Below are positions 30,245 to 40,062 of a stretch of DNA of 64,000 bases, one piece after another. The stretch spans positions 1-64,000 of the forward strand of contig JACPDG010000039.1 of the NCBI GenBank assembly GCA_016184125.1, read 5' to 3'. Each line of letters starts with the position of its first letter. The stretch's first letter is position 1. Origin of the DNA: Candidatus Rokuibacteriota bacterium. GTDB taxonomy: Bacteria > Methylomirabilota > Methylomirabilia > Rokubacteriales > CSP1-6. The notes beneath the pieces are model-generated. The model was not told where the DNA came from. It did not search any database and was given only the letters and a program-made list of their open reading frames with translations. The translations under genes and the position numbers were made by a program.

Positions 30245-30328
30245 TATGTAACTTACGATCCGCCGCGCCGTTCGCGCGGTTGGCCTCGTCGCCACGCTGG
30301 CGCCGCGCGGCGGATCGTAGATTACATA
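30245..30328. repeat. 84-bp inverted-repeat element (MITE-like)
   Basis: Arms TATGTAACTTACGATCCGCCGCGC (30245-30268) and GCGCGGCGGATCGTAGATTACATA (30305-30328), 22/24 complementary. Confidence 0.7.
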
Positions 30329-30479
30329 GATGTTGACCGGACACCGCTCCGCGCGGCCTGCGGCGCGCTCGCCCGCGTGGACACCGCTGCCCCTCGTTCC
30401 GTGCCGCTCAACGCCCCGATGGCGCGGCCAGGCGTCCGCACTCACTGCGTCGTCGACAATCCAGAGCGCGACTTGGATC

Positions 30480-31190
30480 GTCCACGCGCAGCCGGTTCTG
30501 AGAATCGTCCGCCGTCAGCGGGTCGGCGCCGCGCGGCGCGACGGCTCCAGCCAGCGCCAGACTCGTTCTGGCCCGAGCGGCAGCGACCGGATGACTACGC
30601 CGAGCGACGCGAGCGCCTCCTCGACAGCGTTCGCGATCACCGCCGGAGCCGGGATCGAGCCGCTCTCGCCGACGCCTTCCGCGCCGAGCGGCGTGAACGG
30701 CGACGGCTGCTCGAGTATGGTCGACCTCGATCTCTGGAAGGGTCGGCCGACATCGGCTTAAAGTAATCCATGAAGGTCGAGGTCATAAGCTCCAGGGTGA
30801 ATTACTTGAACTCCTAGAACCTCGCGGCGCCGATGCCGTGGATCGTCGAGCCGTGGACCGTGCCCTGGACGATGAGCGGGTTCAGCTCGCGGCCGCATCT
30901 CTTCGAGTGCCTTCTCAAGTGTCGCTACGTATCTCGTGTGGTTCTATGAGATTCCTGAGCCTGAGCTGGGCCGGAGCGAGCCCGAAACGGCGGGCCAGCC
31001 GTGCCATCGCGCGCTCGACGGCGAAGCACCATGAACGGCTTGCCGGTGCCGCGGTTCGTCGTGCTCGGGCGCTTGTTCACGAGGACCGAGTACGCCGCGT
31101 ACTGCACGGCGCCGGTCCAGTAGCCGTCTTGCTTGCTGCGCGCACGGGATGTAGCCGAAGAGCGCCGGCTTCACGGTCGCCCGGTCGCTA
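30480..31190 (-). pseudogene. Degenerate molybdenum hydroxylase large subunit
   Basis: Pieces LEQPSPFTPLGAEGVGESGSIPAPAVIANAVEEALAS, MTSTFMDYFKP, GAVQYAAYSVLVNKRPSTTNRGTGKPFMV in different frames. Confidence 0.75.
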
Positions 31191-32009
31191 CCCCGGGATC
31201 TGGGCCTCCTCCGGGAGCTCGGACCATCGGGGCGTCCACGGTGGCACCACCAGACGGAACTTCTCGCAGAGGCCGGCGACCTCGGCCGCGAACGCCTGGC
31301 GCACCTCGTCGTTGTCGCGCAGCTTCAGCCGGTAGGCCCGGTAGCGCTGGTTCTTGACCGAGCCGGGACGCCCGAAGATGTTCAGGGTCCGCACGTACCA
31401 CTTGTCGAACGTGGCCTGCGCCTCGTCGTGCGTCGCCGGGTCCTCGGCGAGCCGCTTCACCCAGTACTCGCCGTGACGGATGTGGAACTTCTCCTCCTTG
31501 AAGATGCCCTCGATCGCCCGCGCCCACGGCCCGTACGACGACTGGCGGACGTCCTCGAGCTGGTGGCCGGCGCCACGGTCCATGCAGAAGTTGAAGAACA
31601 CGAAGTCGGCCCACGTGTCGATCGGGTAGTAGAAGATGTTGACGCGCTTGTCGGACGTGATCCGCTGCGTGCCGATGTCCGCGTCCGCGGCGATCCGCAT
31701 GCGGAACGTCTCGTCGTGCGCCTGCACGTGGCGGTCGACGTCGAACCCGAGGTCGGCGAGCAGCCCGTACATCACGGTCGCGTGGCGGAGCTCGTCCTTC
31801 ACGATCTGTGAGACGACGTGCTTCTCCTCGACCGTCGGTGCCTTCGTGATCCACGGCACGTAGCCGTACCCGCCCGCCAGCTCGGAGTCCGCCTGCATGA
31901 GCATGAGGTGCACGAGGTGCTCGCGGTACTCCGGCGTCATCTCGTCGGGCGACTCGATGCGCTCGCCCCGCTCCATCCTGGACATCAATGCGGATGCCTG
32001 ATCGCTCAT
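31188..32009 (-). CDS. PaaA-like (phenylacetate catabolism diiron) protein
   Basis: MSRMERGERIESPDEMTPEYREHL...IVKDELRHATVMYGLLADLG...FKEEKFHIRHGEYWVKRL. Confidence 0.8.
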   Translation of the reverse strand: MSDQASALMSRMERGERIESPDEMTPEYREHLVHLMLMQADSELAGGYGYVPWITKAPTVEEKHVVSQIVKDELRHATVMYGLLADLGFDVDRHVQAHDETFRMRIAADADIGTQRITSDKRVNIFYYPIDTWADFVFFNFCMDRGAGHQLEDVRQSSYGPWARAIEGIFKEEKFHIRHGEYWVKRLAEDPATHDEAQATFDKWYVRTLNIFGRPGSVKNQRYRAYRLKLRDNDEVRQAFAAEVAGLCEKFRLVVPPWTPRWSELPEEAQIPG

Positions 32010-32015
32010 CTGTTT

Positions 32016-32112
32016 TCACGGGGGGACTCTCGAAGCCCCCCATGCCCCCCACCGCTCGCACGCGCCCCGGGGGACCCGGGGCGCGGCTCGGTCTCGGATA
32101 CGTTCACGAACT
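32016..32112 (+). repeat. Modular palindromic repeat, copy F
   Basis: ttcacggggggactctcgaagccccccatgcccccc...gcgccccgggggacccggggcgc...gatacgttcacgaactc. Confidence 0.8.
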
Positions 32113-32122
32113 CCCCTCCGTG

Positions 32123-32240
32123 TTCATGGGGGGACTCTCGAGGCCCCCCCTGCCCCCCGCGCTCGGCGCCGTCCCGGAAGGGGTGCGCGGACGCACCTGC
32201 GAAACCCGGGACGGCCCTCGATGACTCGATTCGTCCATGG
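32123..32240 (+). repeat. Modular palindromic repeat, copy G (tandem with F)
   Basis: ttcatggggggactctcgaggccccccctgccccccgcgctcggcgccgtcccggaaggggtgcgcggacgcacc...gggacggccctcgatgactcgattcgtccatgg. Confidence 0.85.
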
Positions 32241-32249
32241 CTCAGCGTA

Positions 32250-32582
32250 TCATCGCGGCGGCAGCGTCACGGGCGGCGGGACCGGTGGCGTAGAGGCGGC
32301 TCGGGGAAGAGCTGATCGACGGCCGCGTGGTGCCTCAGCCCGATCGCCGCGCTGGATCAGGAGCGCGAAGCGCGCGTCTCGCACCCGCAGGCGCGCGCCC
32401 TCGTAGACGTCGAGCAAGCGCTCGCGTTCCCCGCCGTCGACCGCGGTGTCGAGCCGCGCCGCGATCGCGCGCACCTCGGCGAGAGCGGCCTCGAGGCGCT
32501 CGCCGGCCCGCCCGAGCGCGGCCGCCTTCTCGCGACGGATCTCCTCGTCGATCTTCCGGGACGTCTGCTCGCGGCGGTTCAC
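32250..32582 (-). CDS. Coiled-coil hypothetical protein
   Basis: MNRREQTSRKIDEEIRREKAAALGRAGERLEAALAEVRAIAARLDTAVDGGERERLLD. Confidence 0.5.
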   Translation of the reverse strand: MNRREQTSRKIDEEIRREKAAALGRAGERLEAALAEVRAIAARLDTAVDGGERERLLDVYEGARLRVRDARFALLIQRGDRAEAPRGRRSALPRAASTPPVPPPVTLPPR

Positions 32583-32592
32583 GGGACGCGTG

Positions 32593-32880
32593 TCACTCGA
32601 TCGCCACCGACTTCACGAGCCAGTGCTGGCGCTCCAGGAATCGCGCCACGGTCTCGAGCGTGCGCGCCTCCGTCGCCGCCTCGAGGCTGATGCGGTCCGG
32701 CAGGATGTGCCGGACATCGGGGTACGTCGCGAGGACCTTCCGGAGCGTCCGCACGCGGGCGTCCGAGGAGAGCAGTCCCCGCCGGTCACGGCTCGACCAG
32801 TCGCCGCGGACGAAGACTCGGATGGTGCGAGGCGCGGGCACCGCGTCGACGTCCTGGCCGGCGGCGGTTCGCGCGCTCAT
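32593..32880 (-). CDS. Hypothetical protein
   Basis: TIRVFVRGDWSSRDRRGLLSSDARVRTLRKVLATYPDVRHILPDRISLEAATEARTLETV. Confidence 0.5.
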   Translation of the reverse strand: MSARTAAGQDVDAVPAPRTIRVFVRGDWSSRDRRGLLSSDARVRTLRKVLATYPDVRHILPDRISLEAATEARTLETVARFLERQHWLVKSVAIE

Positions 32881-32892
32881 CGGCTCGCCCGG

Positions 32893-34053
32893 TCAGCGAC
32901 CACCCCGAGCGCGGCGCGCGCGGGCATCGGCGTACACCTCCAGCGTGCGGTCGATCATGGCGCGCACGCCGAACTCGCGCTCCGCGATCACGCGCGCCCG
33001 CGCCGACATCCCCGCGCGCCGGGCGCCGTCGAAGAGCAGACCGATCGCAGCGTCGGCGAGCGCCGTCGGGTCGCTCTTGACGACCAGGCCGGACTCCCCG
33101 TCGCGCACGACCTCGTCGGAGCCCGGCGCCGCCACCGCCACCGCCGGCACCCCGCACGCGGCGGCCTCCGCGAGCACGAGGCCCTGCGTCTCGGTCTCGG
33201 ACGCGAAGAGGAAGAGGTCGGCTGCCTGGTAGCACTCGACGACGGTGTCGTGAGGGCGCACGCCCAGGAACAGGATCCTCGCCCGCACCGGCGACGCGCT
33301 CGCCGCCTGGCGCAGCGTGACCGCCTCGGTCCCGTGGCCGACGAGCACCAGCCGCGCGGCAGGGAGCGTCCCGGCGATGCGCTCGAACGCCTGCAACACG
33401 CGGCCCACGCTCTTCTCGCGGTCGAGACGACCGACGTAGAGCACGAGCGGGTCACCCGGCGGCAGCCCGAGCCGCCGGCGCGCCGCCTCGCGATCCCCGG
33501 GCCGGAAGTGGTCGAGGTCGACACCGGTGGGCACGACCGCGATCGCGCTCCGCACTCCGCGGTGGCGCAGCTCGTCGCGGATCACGGCGGCCGGAGCGAT
33601 CACGGCGTCCGCGCGATCGGCGAATCGCGCGGACAGGCGGACGGCGAGGCGCTCGACGAGCGCGCGGGTCAGCGGGACGTAGTGCGCGTACTTCTCGTAC
33701 CGCGTGTGGTACGTGAAGACCAGCGGCCGGCGCCGCCGCCGTGCCTGACGGAGCGCCGCGGGCCCCAGGAGGAACGGGTGGTGGGCGTGGAACACGTCGA
33801 CGTCGAGGTCATCGACCTGCCGCGCGATGCCGCGCGACCACGGGATGGCGAGCGCGAACTCGGGATACGTTGCGGCGGGCACCGAGGGATACCGGATGAC
33901 CCGCGTCTCGTGCTGCGGGCCGGCCGGGAAGCGAGGCGCGAAGACCCACACCTCGTGGCCCCGGGCCTCGAGACCCCGGCGCAGCGTCTCGACCGAGACC
34001 GTGACGCCGCCGGTGAACGGCAGGTAGTTGTTCGTGAAGAGCGCGATCCGCAC
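32893..34053 (-). CDS. Glycosyltransferase family 4 (GT-B) protein
   Basis: MRIALFTNNYLPFTGGVTVSVETLRRGLEARGHEVWVFAP...YVGRLDREKSVGRVLQAF...SETETQGLVLAEAAACG. Confidence 0.93.
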   Translation of the reverse strand: MRIALFTNNYLPFTGGVTVSVETLRRGLEARGHEVWVFAPRFPAGPQHETRVIRYPSVPAATYPEFALAIPWSRGIARQVDDLDVDVFHAHHPFLLGPAALRQARRRRRPLVFTYHTRYEKYAHYVPLTRALVERLAVRLSARFADRADAVIAPAAVIRDELRHRGVRSAIAVVPTGVDLDHFRPGDREAARRRLGLPPGDPLVLYVGRLDREKSVGRVLQAFERIAGTLPAARLVLVGHGTEAVTLRQAASASPVRARILFLGVRPHDTVVECYQAADLFLFASETETQGLVLAEAAACGVPAVAVAAPGSDEVVRDGESGLVVKSDPTALADAAIGLLFDGARRAGMSARARVIAEREFGVRAMIDRTLEVYADARARRARGGR

Positions 34054-34066
34054 GCTGCGGCGCCCC

Positions 34067-34570
34067 TCACGTCTTGTTGAACTTCTCGAAGTCCTCCGGC
34101 TTGATGTTCTGCAGCCACTCGCGGAGCTTGTCCGGGTCGTCGGCCTTGACGGTCTCCGCGTCCTTCGTCACCTCGAGCGTCCGGGCCTTCTTGACGACGT
34201 CCTCGTCGACGTAGATCGGCGCCGCCACGCGGAGCGCGAGCGCGATCGCGTCGGACGGCCGCGAATCCACCGTGTACTCCGTCTCGCCGACGTTCAGGTG
34301 GATGACGGCGAAGAACGTGTTGTCACGGAGGTCGGTGACGACCACCTTCGCCACCCGCGCGTCGATGGTCTCGAGGATGTTCTTGATCAGGTCGTGGGTC
34401 ATGGGGCGCGGCGTCGCGATCTTCTCGAGCTCGAGCGCGATCGCGTTGGCCTCGAAGATGCCCACCCAGATCGGCAGCGACCGCTTGTCCTCGTCGTCCC
34501 TGAGGATGATGATCGGCATGTTGGACATCGGGTCGAGCGCCAGCCCGCGGACCTTCATCTCGACAAACAT
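34067..34570 (-). CDS. Bifunctional nuclease (DUF151) family protein
   Basis: MFVEMKVRGLALDPMSNMPIIILRDDEDKRSLPIWVGIFEANAIALELE...DSRPSDAIALALRVAAPIYV. Confidence 0.92.
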   Translation of the reverse strand: MFVEMKVRGLALDPMSNMPIIILRDDEDKRSLPIWVGIFEANAIALELEKIATPRPMTHDLIKNILETIDARVAKVVVTDLRDNTFFAVIHLNVGETEYTVDSRPSDAIALALRVAAPIYVDEDVVKKARTLEVTKDAETVKADDPDKLREWLQNIKPEDFEKFNKT

Positions 34571-35898
34571 AGAGCCTCCTGGCCCCGCGGCACGAGCGTG
34601 CCGCGCAGGCTGTGGGGCAGCACGTCGGTGACGGTGACCTCCACGAGATCGCCGACCCGCGTGCGCTGCTGGCCGTCGAAGTTCACGACCCGGTGGGTGC
34701 GGGTGCGCCCGGTCAGCTCGCGCGCGTTCTTCCTCGAGGTGCCGTCGACGAGCACCTCGACCGTGCGCCCACGCAGCCGTTCCGCTCGCTCCGCAGCGAG
34801 CCGCGTCGTGAGCGCGAGCAGCTCGGCGTGGCGACGGGACATCACGTCATCCGGCACCTGGTCGGGCATCGTGGCGGCCGGCGTGCCGGGCCGCCGCGAG
34901 TACCGGAACACGAACGCGCCATCGAACGCGACCCGCTCGACGAGGTCGAGCGTCGCGGCGAAGTCCTCGGCGGTCTCACCGGGGAATCCGACGATCAGAT
35001 CGGTGGTGAGGCTCAGATCCGGCACGGCGTCCCGCAGCTCGGCGACGAGCTCGAGGTAGCGCTCGCGCGTGTAGCCGCGGTTCATCCGCTCCAGCACGCG
35101 GTTCGCTCCTGCCTGGAGCGGCAGGTGAAACCACTCGCAGACCTTCGGCACGTCACGAAACGCCCGGATCAGGCGAGGCGTGAGGTTGTACGGGTTGGAC
35201 GTGGTGAAGCGGATCCGCTCGAGACCGTCGACGTCGTTGAGGCGCTCGAAGAGGTCAGCGAGGTCGGTCCGCGGCGTCAGGCCACGCCCGTAGGCGTTCA
35301 CGGTCTGGCCGAGCAGCGTGATCTCCTTCACACCCTCGGCGACGAGCCCTTCGACCTCGGCCACGATCGCCGCGGGCGGATGACTGCGCTCGCGGCCGCG
35401 CGTCGTCGGGACCACGCAGAACGTGCAGTGCTTCTCGCAGCCTTCCATCACCGTCACGTACGCTTTGAGGCGGGACGCGCCGGGCGGGCGCGCGGTGATC
35501 TTCACGAGCGGCGCCTCGCCCGTCTCCATGACCTGCCGGCGGTCGCGTCGCACGCGATCGACCAGCTCGCCGACCCGCGCGATCGCGGGCGAGCCGAACA
35601 CCAGGTCGACGGCCGGAGCGCGCCGCTGGATCTCATCCTGGCGGAGCTGCGCCATGCACCCCATGACGCCGATCACGAGCCCGGGCTTCTTCGCCTTCAG
35701 CGTGCGGAGCTGGCCGAGCGTCGAGAAGACCTTGTCCTCGGCCTTCTCACGGATCGCGCACGTGTTCACGATGATGAGGTCCGCCTCGCGCTCGTCGTCG
35801 GTGAGCTCCCAGCGCTCTGCGCGGAGCAGACCGGCGACTCGCTCCGAGTCGTACTCGTTCATCTGGCAACCGTACGTGATCAGGTGCAACTTGGCCAT
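34555..35898 (-). CDS. miaB: tRNA-2-methylthio-N6-dimethylallyladenosine synthase
   Basis: MAKLHLITYGCQMNEYDSERVAGLL...GCEKHCTFCVVPTTRGRERS...TRAIN domain. Confidence 0.95.
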   Translation of the reverse strand: MAKLHLITYGCQMNEYDSERVAGLLRAERWELTDDEREADLIIVNTCAIREKAEDKVFSTLGQLRTLKAKKPGLVIGVMGCMAQLRQDEIQRRAPAVDLVFGSPAIARVGELVDRVRRDRRQVMETGEAPLVKITARPPGASRLKAYVTVMEGCEKHCTFCVVPTTRGRERSHPPAAIVAEVEGLVAEGVKEITLLGQTVNAYGRGLTPRTDLADLFERLNDVDGLERIRFTTSNPYNLTPRLIRAFRDVPKVCEWFHLPLQAGANRVLERMNRGYTRERYLELVAELRDAVPDLSLTTDLIVGFPGETAEDFAATLDLVERVAFDGAFVFRYSRRPGTPAATMPDQVPDDVMSRRHAELLALTTRLAAERAERLRGRTVEVLVDGTSRKNARELTGRTRTHRVVNFDGQQRTRVGDLVEVTVTDVLPHSLRGTLVPRGQEALCLSR

Positions 35899-36167
35899 GC
35901 GCTTGAGGACGAGAGCGGGGCGCTCTCGTGTTTTCGACCGTAGCATCCACCCCCAGTGAAGTCAAACGACGGAGCGCTGCACGCAAGGTCTGGAGCACAC
36001 TTACGGCGGCGTCGCCACATCCGGCATCGTCACACATTCGCCAGCGGCGAGCGCGGCGTGTCACCCCGGTTCCCCGGGGCGCTCGAGCGCGGCGGCTGCG
36101 CGGCCTGGCGCGCCTCCGAGCGTGGAGGAGTGCGCGTGCGTCAGCGCCTCCCGACCGCCGAGCCACC

Positions 36168-36250
36168 CCGAGGAGCGCCCCGGGTTTCCCGGGGCGCTTC
36201 CGAACGTGGGGGGGTATGGGGGGCCATGTCGGGGCCCCCCATGAGATCAG
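36168..36250 (-). repeat. Modular palindromic repeat, copy H
   Basis: gaggagcgccccgggtttcccggggcgcttcc...ggggggccatgtcggggccccccatgagatcag. Confidence 0.85.
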
Positions 36251-37749
36251 TCGGGACGCGGCGCGCCACCGGCAACGGTGGGCATCGGCTTGGCCGTCCG
36301 GTGACCCTTCGACCCGTTCGTGGCGAACGTCAGCGGGGGCCGAACCTCGAACTGCTGCTCGAGACGAGCGCGGCGCTCCTTCCAGCCCTCCTGGTACTCC
36401 AGCTCGTCCTCGTGCAGCGTGGCCGGCTGGCGAATGCCGTGCGCGTTGCGGAACTGGATCGCCAGGCGGGACGCTTCCCGGCGCACCTCGTCCCAGGGCG
36501 TGCCGAGCGCGAACTGGTCGGAGATGGCGCCGATGCGCCCGGTGTGGATGTTCACCGAGAGCGTGATCACCGAGATGATCGGCCCCGACCAGTACGACGT
36601 CTGGGAGTTGATCGGCATCGGAAGGATGTGCAGGTTGTGACTGCCGCGGCAGTCGCCCGCGACCATCGGGGCGGCGGCCCACGGCGACGTGATCTCGCCC
36701 GGCGCCGGCCAGTCACCCTGCGCGAACGCGAGCAGCACCGGATCGTCCTTGCCGCCGTACGTGAACCCCTTCTTGGTCTTGATGTTGTGCAGCCGCTCGG
36801 CCGACACGACGTAGCCGAGCTGGTCCGTCTCGCCCCGGTCGCTCCGGCTCCAGATGCGCGCGACCACGAACCGCGACGAGCGGCACAGGCCTTCGATGTC
36901 GTAGAGGTCCTCGGGCGCGCGGAGCGTGATGACTTTCTCCTGGAGGCCCTTCGCCAGGTCCTCCATGTTCGCGTCGAGCGCCTTCTGGTCACGCGGATGG
37001 GCGCCGGCCTCGATCGCCTGCGCCTTCGTGTCGAGATCGACGATCTCCATGATGTACCCGCGCTTCATCTTCGACGACGCGATGACGAGTCCGGTGTTGT
37101 AGCGCGGGAGCAGGTACGCGCCGGTGGCGAAGTAGTTGAAGGCCATCGGCTCCGTCTTGTCCGCGAACGACACCAGCACGGTCTGCGAGGCGTTGTCCTT
37201 CCGCACGGGGAGCGGGAGGACGACGCTCGCCGGGCCCGCGCCGCGGAGGTTTCCCGTGAACGCGTCCGCCACGAGGTCCTGCCCGGGGCCGTACAGGCCG
37301 AGCTCCGCGGCCTTGTCCGCGCCCGCGGTCAGCGCGTCCCACATCAGCTCGTCGACCACGCTCATGTCCGTGCGCTCGGACATGACGCCGGTCACCCCGA
37401 CGTCATCGCCCGTGTGCGTGACGATCAGCGACGTGAAGATCGGCTCGCCGCGGTCCACGTTGTTCTCGAGGATGAACTTCGCGATCACGGACTTCACCTC
37501 GTCCGCCGCCACGACGTGCCCGCCCACGCCGCCGACGTCGCACTTCGTCGCCTTCATGAACCGCTGCACGAGCGCCGGGTTCTTCGCGAACACGTACGAC
37601 CGGTACGAGAAGATGTTCGGCTGGTTGGTGACTGCCACCTTCTCCGTGACCGTCTGCGGCAAGCCCGCGAGATCGTCCTTCGACTGGTGGTAGTCCGTGA
37701 GGGGGATCGCGGGCTGACCATCCGCGGAACCGTAACGCTTCGTGCTCAT
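36247..37749 (-). CDS. Class V fructose-1,6-bisphosphate aldolase/phosphatase-like protein, extended (500 aa)
   Basis: DVGGVGGHVV...THTGDDVGV...ELGLYGPGQDLVADAFTGNLRGAGP...DKTEPMAFNYFA...RGSHNLHILPM. Confidence 0.85.
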   Translation of the reverse strand: MSTKRYGSADGQPAIPLTDYHQSKDDLAGLPQTVTEKVAVTNQPNIFSYRSYVFAKNPALVQRFMKATKCDVGGVGGHVVAADEVKSVIAKFILENNVDRGEPIFTSLIVTHTGDDVGVTGVMSERTDMSVVDELMWDALTAGADKAAELGLYGPGQDLVADAFTGNLRGAGPASVVLPLPVRKDNASQTVLVSFADKTEPMAFNYFATGAYLLPRYNTGLVIASSKMKRGYIMEIVDLDTKAQAIEAGAHPRDQKALDANMEDLAKGLQEKVITLRAPEDLYDIEGLCRSSRFVVARIWSRSDRGETDQLGYVVSAERLHNIKTKKGFTYGGKDDPVLLAFAQGDWPAPGEITSPWAAAPMVAGDCRGSHNLHILPMPINSQTSYWSGPIISVITLSVNIHTGRIGAISDQFALGTPWDEVRREASRLAIQFRNAHGIRQPATLHEDELEYQEGWKERRARLEQQFEVRPPLTFATNGSKGHRTAKPMPTVAGGAPRPD

Positions 37750-37997
37750 TTCAGGCCTCCGTGTTTCATCTCGAGCCGAATGATTGCGAAGGTGACTCTG
37801 TAGAGCCCGTACCGCAGGGAAAGCACATTGACTGCCAGCTGGAGCAGCACGTCCTTGAGGTCACCCACGAACTGCACGATGAGCCGGAGAGCGCGCCGAG
37901 GAGTTCCATCGCAAACCCCTTGCCGGTGCCCGGGTGGCGGCGGCGTTTGAACGTGACGCCACCGAGCGTAACGGGGTACACTCCGAGGGTCAAGCAA
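37746..37997 (-). CDS. Small hypothetical protein
   Basis: LRLIVQFVGDLKDVLLQLAVNVLSLRYGLYRVTFAIIRLEMKHGGLK; frame choice uncertain. Confidence 0.3.
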   Translation of the reverse strand: MLDPRSVPRYARWRHVQTPPPPGHRQGVCDGTPRRALRLIVQFVGDLKDVLLQLAVNVLSLRYGLYRVTFAIIRLEMKHGGLK

Positions 37998-38050
37998 GAA
38001 CTTCCCGTTGATGAAACTTCTTTCACATACCGCCGCTGGGAATCTCCCCG

Positions 38051-39040
38051 ATGAAAGTGATGGCCCACGGCTCGGTCGAGCTCCGGCAGATGGTCCAGTG
38101 CCTCGAGCTCTACTACCGGCAGGCGCGCAGTCAGAAGGAGATCGCGCGCGCGCTCGGCGTGTCCGCCGCGACCGTGTCGCGCCTGCTCAAGCGGGCGTAC
38201 GACGAGGGCTTCGTCCGCGTCGAGCTGGACCTGCCGCGCACGCAGGATCTCGAGACCGCGCTCGTCACGCAGTTCGGGCTCCGTGACGCCGTCGTGATCG
38301 CCGCGGGCGGGCGCGGCGACATCAAGGAGGAGCTGGGGCTCGCGGCCGCGGCGTACTTCGAGAAGATCGCCGCGAACGGCCAGCGCGTGGGGCTCTCCTG
38401 TGGCTTCACGCTCTACCAGACGATCAAGGCGCTCCGGGAGCGCCGCTTCCGCGACCTCGTTCTCTACCCGCTGTCGGGCGAGAGCACGCTCAAGCTGGTG
38501 GACCTCTTCCCGAACACGCTGGTGGGCATGATGGCCGCGAAGTACCGTCCCCACGTGACGGCGTACGCCCTGCCCGTGCAGCACATCGGCTCCCTGACCG
38601 AGATCGAGCGCGCCCGCCGCCGCCTGCTCCGCGACCCGGACGTGCGGCGCATCTTCGAGGCCGCGAGCTCCGTCGACATCGCCCTCGCGGGCATCGGCGT
38701 CATCGAGGAACAGACGCCGGGGTTCTGCACGCTCGCCGAGTCCTACGGCGTCACCGTGAAGCATCTCCGCGAGCTCGGCGTCCTCGGCGAGATCAACTAC
38801 CAGCCGTTCGACGCCGAGGGGCAGATCGTGAACCGCCGCGAGCTCCGCGCGCTGTCCCACCGCATCCTCTCGGTCGACGGCGAGCACCTGCGGGCGCTCT
38901 CACGACGTCACGACCGTTACGTGATCGCGGTGGCCGGCGGGAAAAGCAAGCTGGACGCCGTGCGCGGCGCACTGCGTGGACGGTTCATGAACGTGCTGGT
39001 CACGGACGAGGACGTCGCGGCGGCGCTCGTCGGCCGGTAG
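38051..39040 (+). CDS. SorC/DeoR-family sugar-binding transcriptional regulator
   Basis: LYYRQARSQKEIARALGVSAATVSRLLKRAYDEGFVRVEL...; ligand-binding domain. Confidence 0.9.
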   Translation: MKVMAHGSVELRQMVQCLELYYRQARSQKEIARALGVSAATVSRLLKRAYDEGFVRVELDLPRTQDLETALVTQFGLRDAVVIAAGGRGDIKEELGLAAAAYFEKIAANGQRVGLSCGFTLYQTIKALRERRFRDLVLYPLSGESTLKLVDLFPNTLVGMMAAKYRPHVTAYALPVQHIGSLTEIERARRRLLRDPDVRRIFEAASSVDIALAGIGVIEEQTPGFCTLAESYGVTVKHLRELGVLGEINYQPFDAEGQIVNRRELRALSHRILSVDGEHLRALSRRHDRYVIAVAGGKSKLDAVRGALRGRFMNVLVTDEDVAAALVGR

Positions 39041-39093
39041 TCTTCAATCGCGCTTCGAATGACCATCGGTCTCCGACGGCGGTGGTCGGTCGC

Positions 39094-40062
39094 CTACCGC
39101 GGCGGCGGCAGCGATGCCTCCTCGAACGCCCCGATCCGCCGGAACTTCTCGTAGCGCTCCGCCAGGAGCTCGTCCGGCGATTTCCCGCGCAGCGCGTCGA
39201 GGTGCCGGCGCAGTGCCTCGCGCATATGTTCCGCCGTGCCCTCCCAGTCGCGGTGAGCGCCGCCGAGCGGCTCGGGCACGATCTCGTCGATGACGCCCAG
39301 GCCCAAGAGGTCGGTCGCGGTGATCCGCATCAGCTCTGCGGCGTCGGGGGCCTTGGCCGCATCGCCCCAGAGGATCGCGGCGCAGCCTTCCGGCGAGATG
39401 ACCGAGTACACCGAGTTCTCCAGCATGAGCACGCGGTTCCCCATGCCGATCGCGAGCGCGCCGCCACTGCCCCCCTCGCCCGTGACGATCGCGAGGATCG
39501 GGGTCCTGAGCGCGGCCATCGCGCGCAGGTTGCGAGCGATCGCCTCCGCCTGCCCGCGCTCCTCGGCGCCGATGCCGGGGTAGGCGCCCGGCGTGTCGAC
39601 GAACGTGACGACGGGCTTGCCGAACTTCTCCGCGAGATCGAGGAGCCGGAGCGCCTTGCGATAGCCCTCCGGGTGCGGCATCCCGAAGTTCCGTGCGAGC
39701 TTCTCGCGTGTGTCGCGGCCCTTCTGGTGCCCGACCACGACCACGCTCCGGCCTTCGAAGCGAGCCAGCCCACCGACGATCGCGGGATCGTCGCCGTACA
39801 GGCGGTCACCGTGAAGCTCGATGAAGTCGTCGAACAGGAGCCGGCAGAGGTCGCGCGTGTGCGGCCGTCGTGGATGGCGCGCCACCTGCGTGCGCTGCCA
39901 GGCCGTCAGGCCGGCGTAGACCCGCCGTCGCTCCCGCGCGAGCTGCTCCTCGCGGCGCGCGATACGCTCCCGCGCCTGCGGCGAGTCCTCCTGCGCCCGC
40001 AGGTCCGCGAGCTCGTTCTCGAGCGCGACGAGCCGCTGCTCGAAGTCAAGCCCGTCCGGCAT
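39094..40062 (-). CDS. accA: Acetyl-CoA carboxylase carboxyltransferase subunit alpha
   Basis: [19 protein letters not shown]...[24 protein letters not shown]...[39 protein letters not shown]. Confidence 0.95.
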   Translation of the reverse strand: MPDGLDFEQRLVALENELADLRAQEDSPQARERIARREEQLARERRRVYAGLTAWQRTQVARHPRRPHTRDLCRLLFDDFIELHGDRLYGDDPAIVGGLARFEGRSVVVVGHQKGRDTREKLARNFGMPHPEGYRKALRLLDLAEKFGKPVVTFVDTPGAYPGIGAEERGQAEAIARNLRAMAALRTPILAIVTGEGGSGGALAIGMGNRVLMLENSVYSVISPEGCAAILWGDAAKAPDAAELMRITATDLLGLGVIDEIVPEPLGGAHRDWEGTAEHMREALRRHLDALRGKSPDELLAERYEKFRRIGAFEEASLPPPR

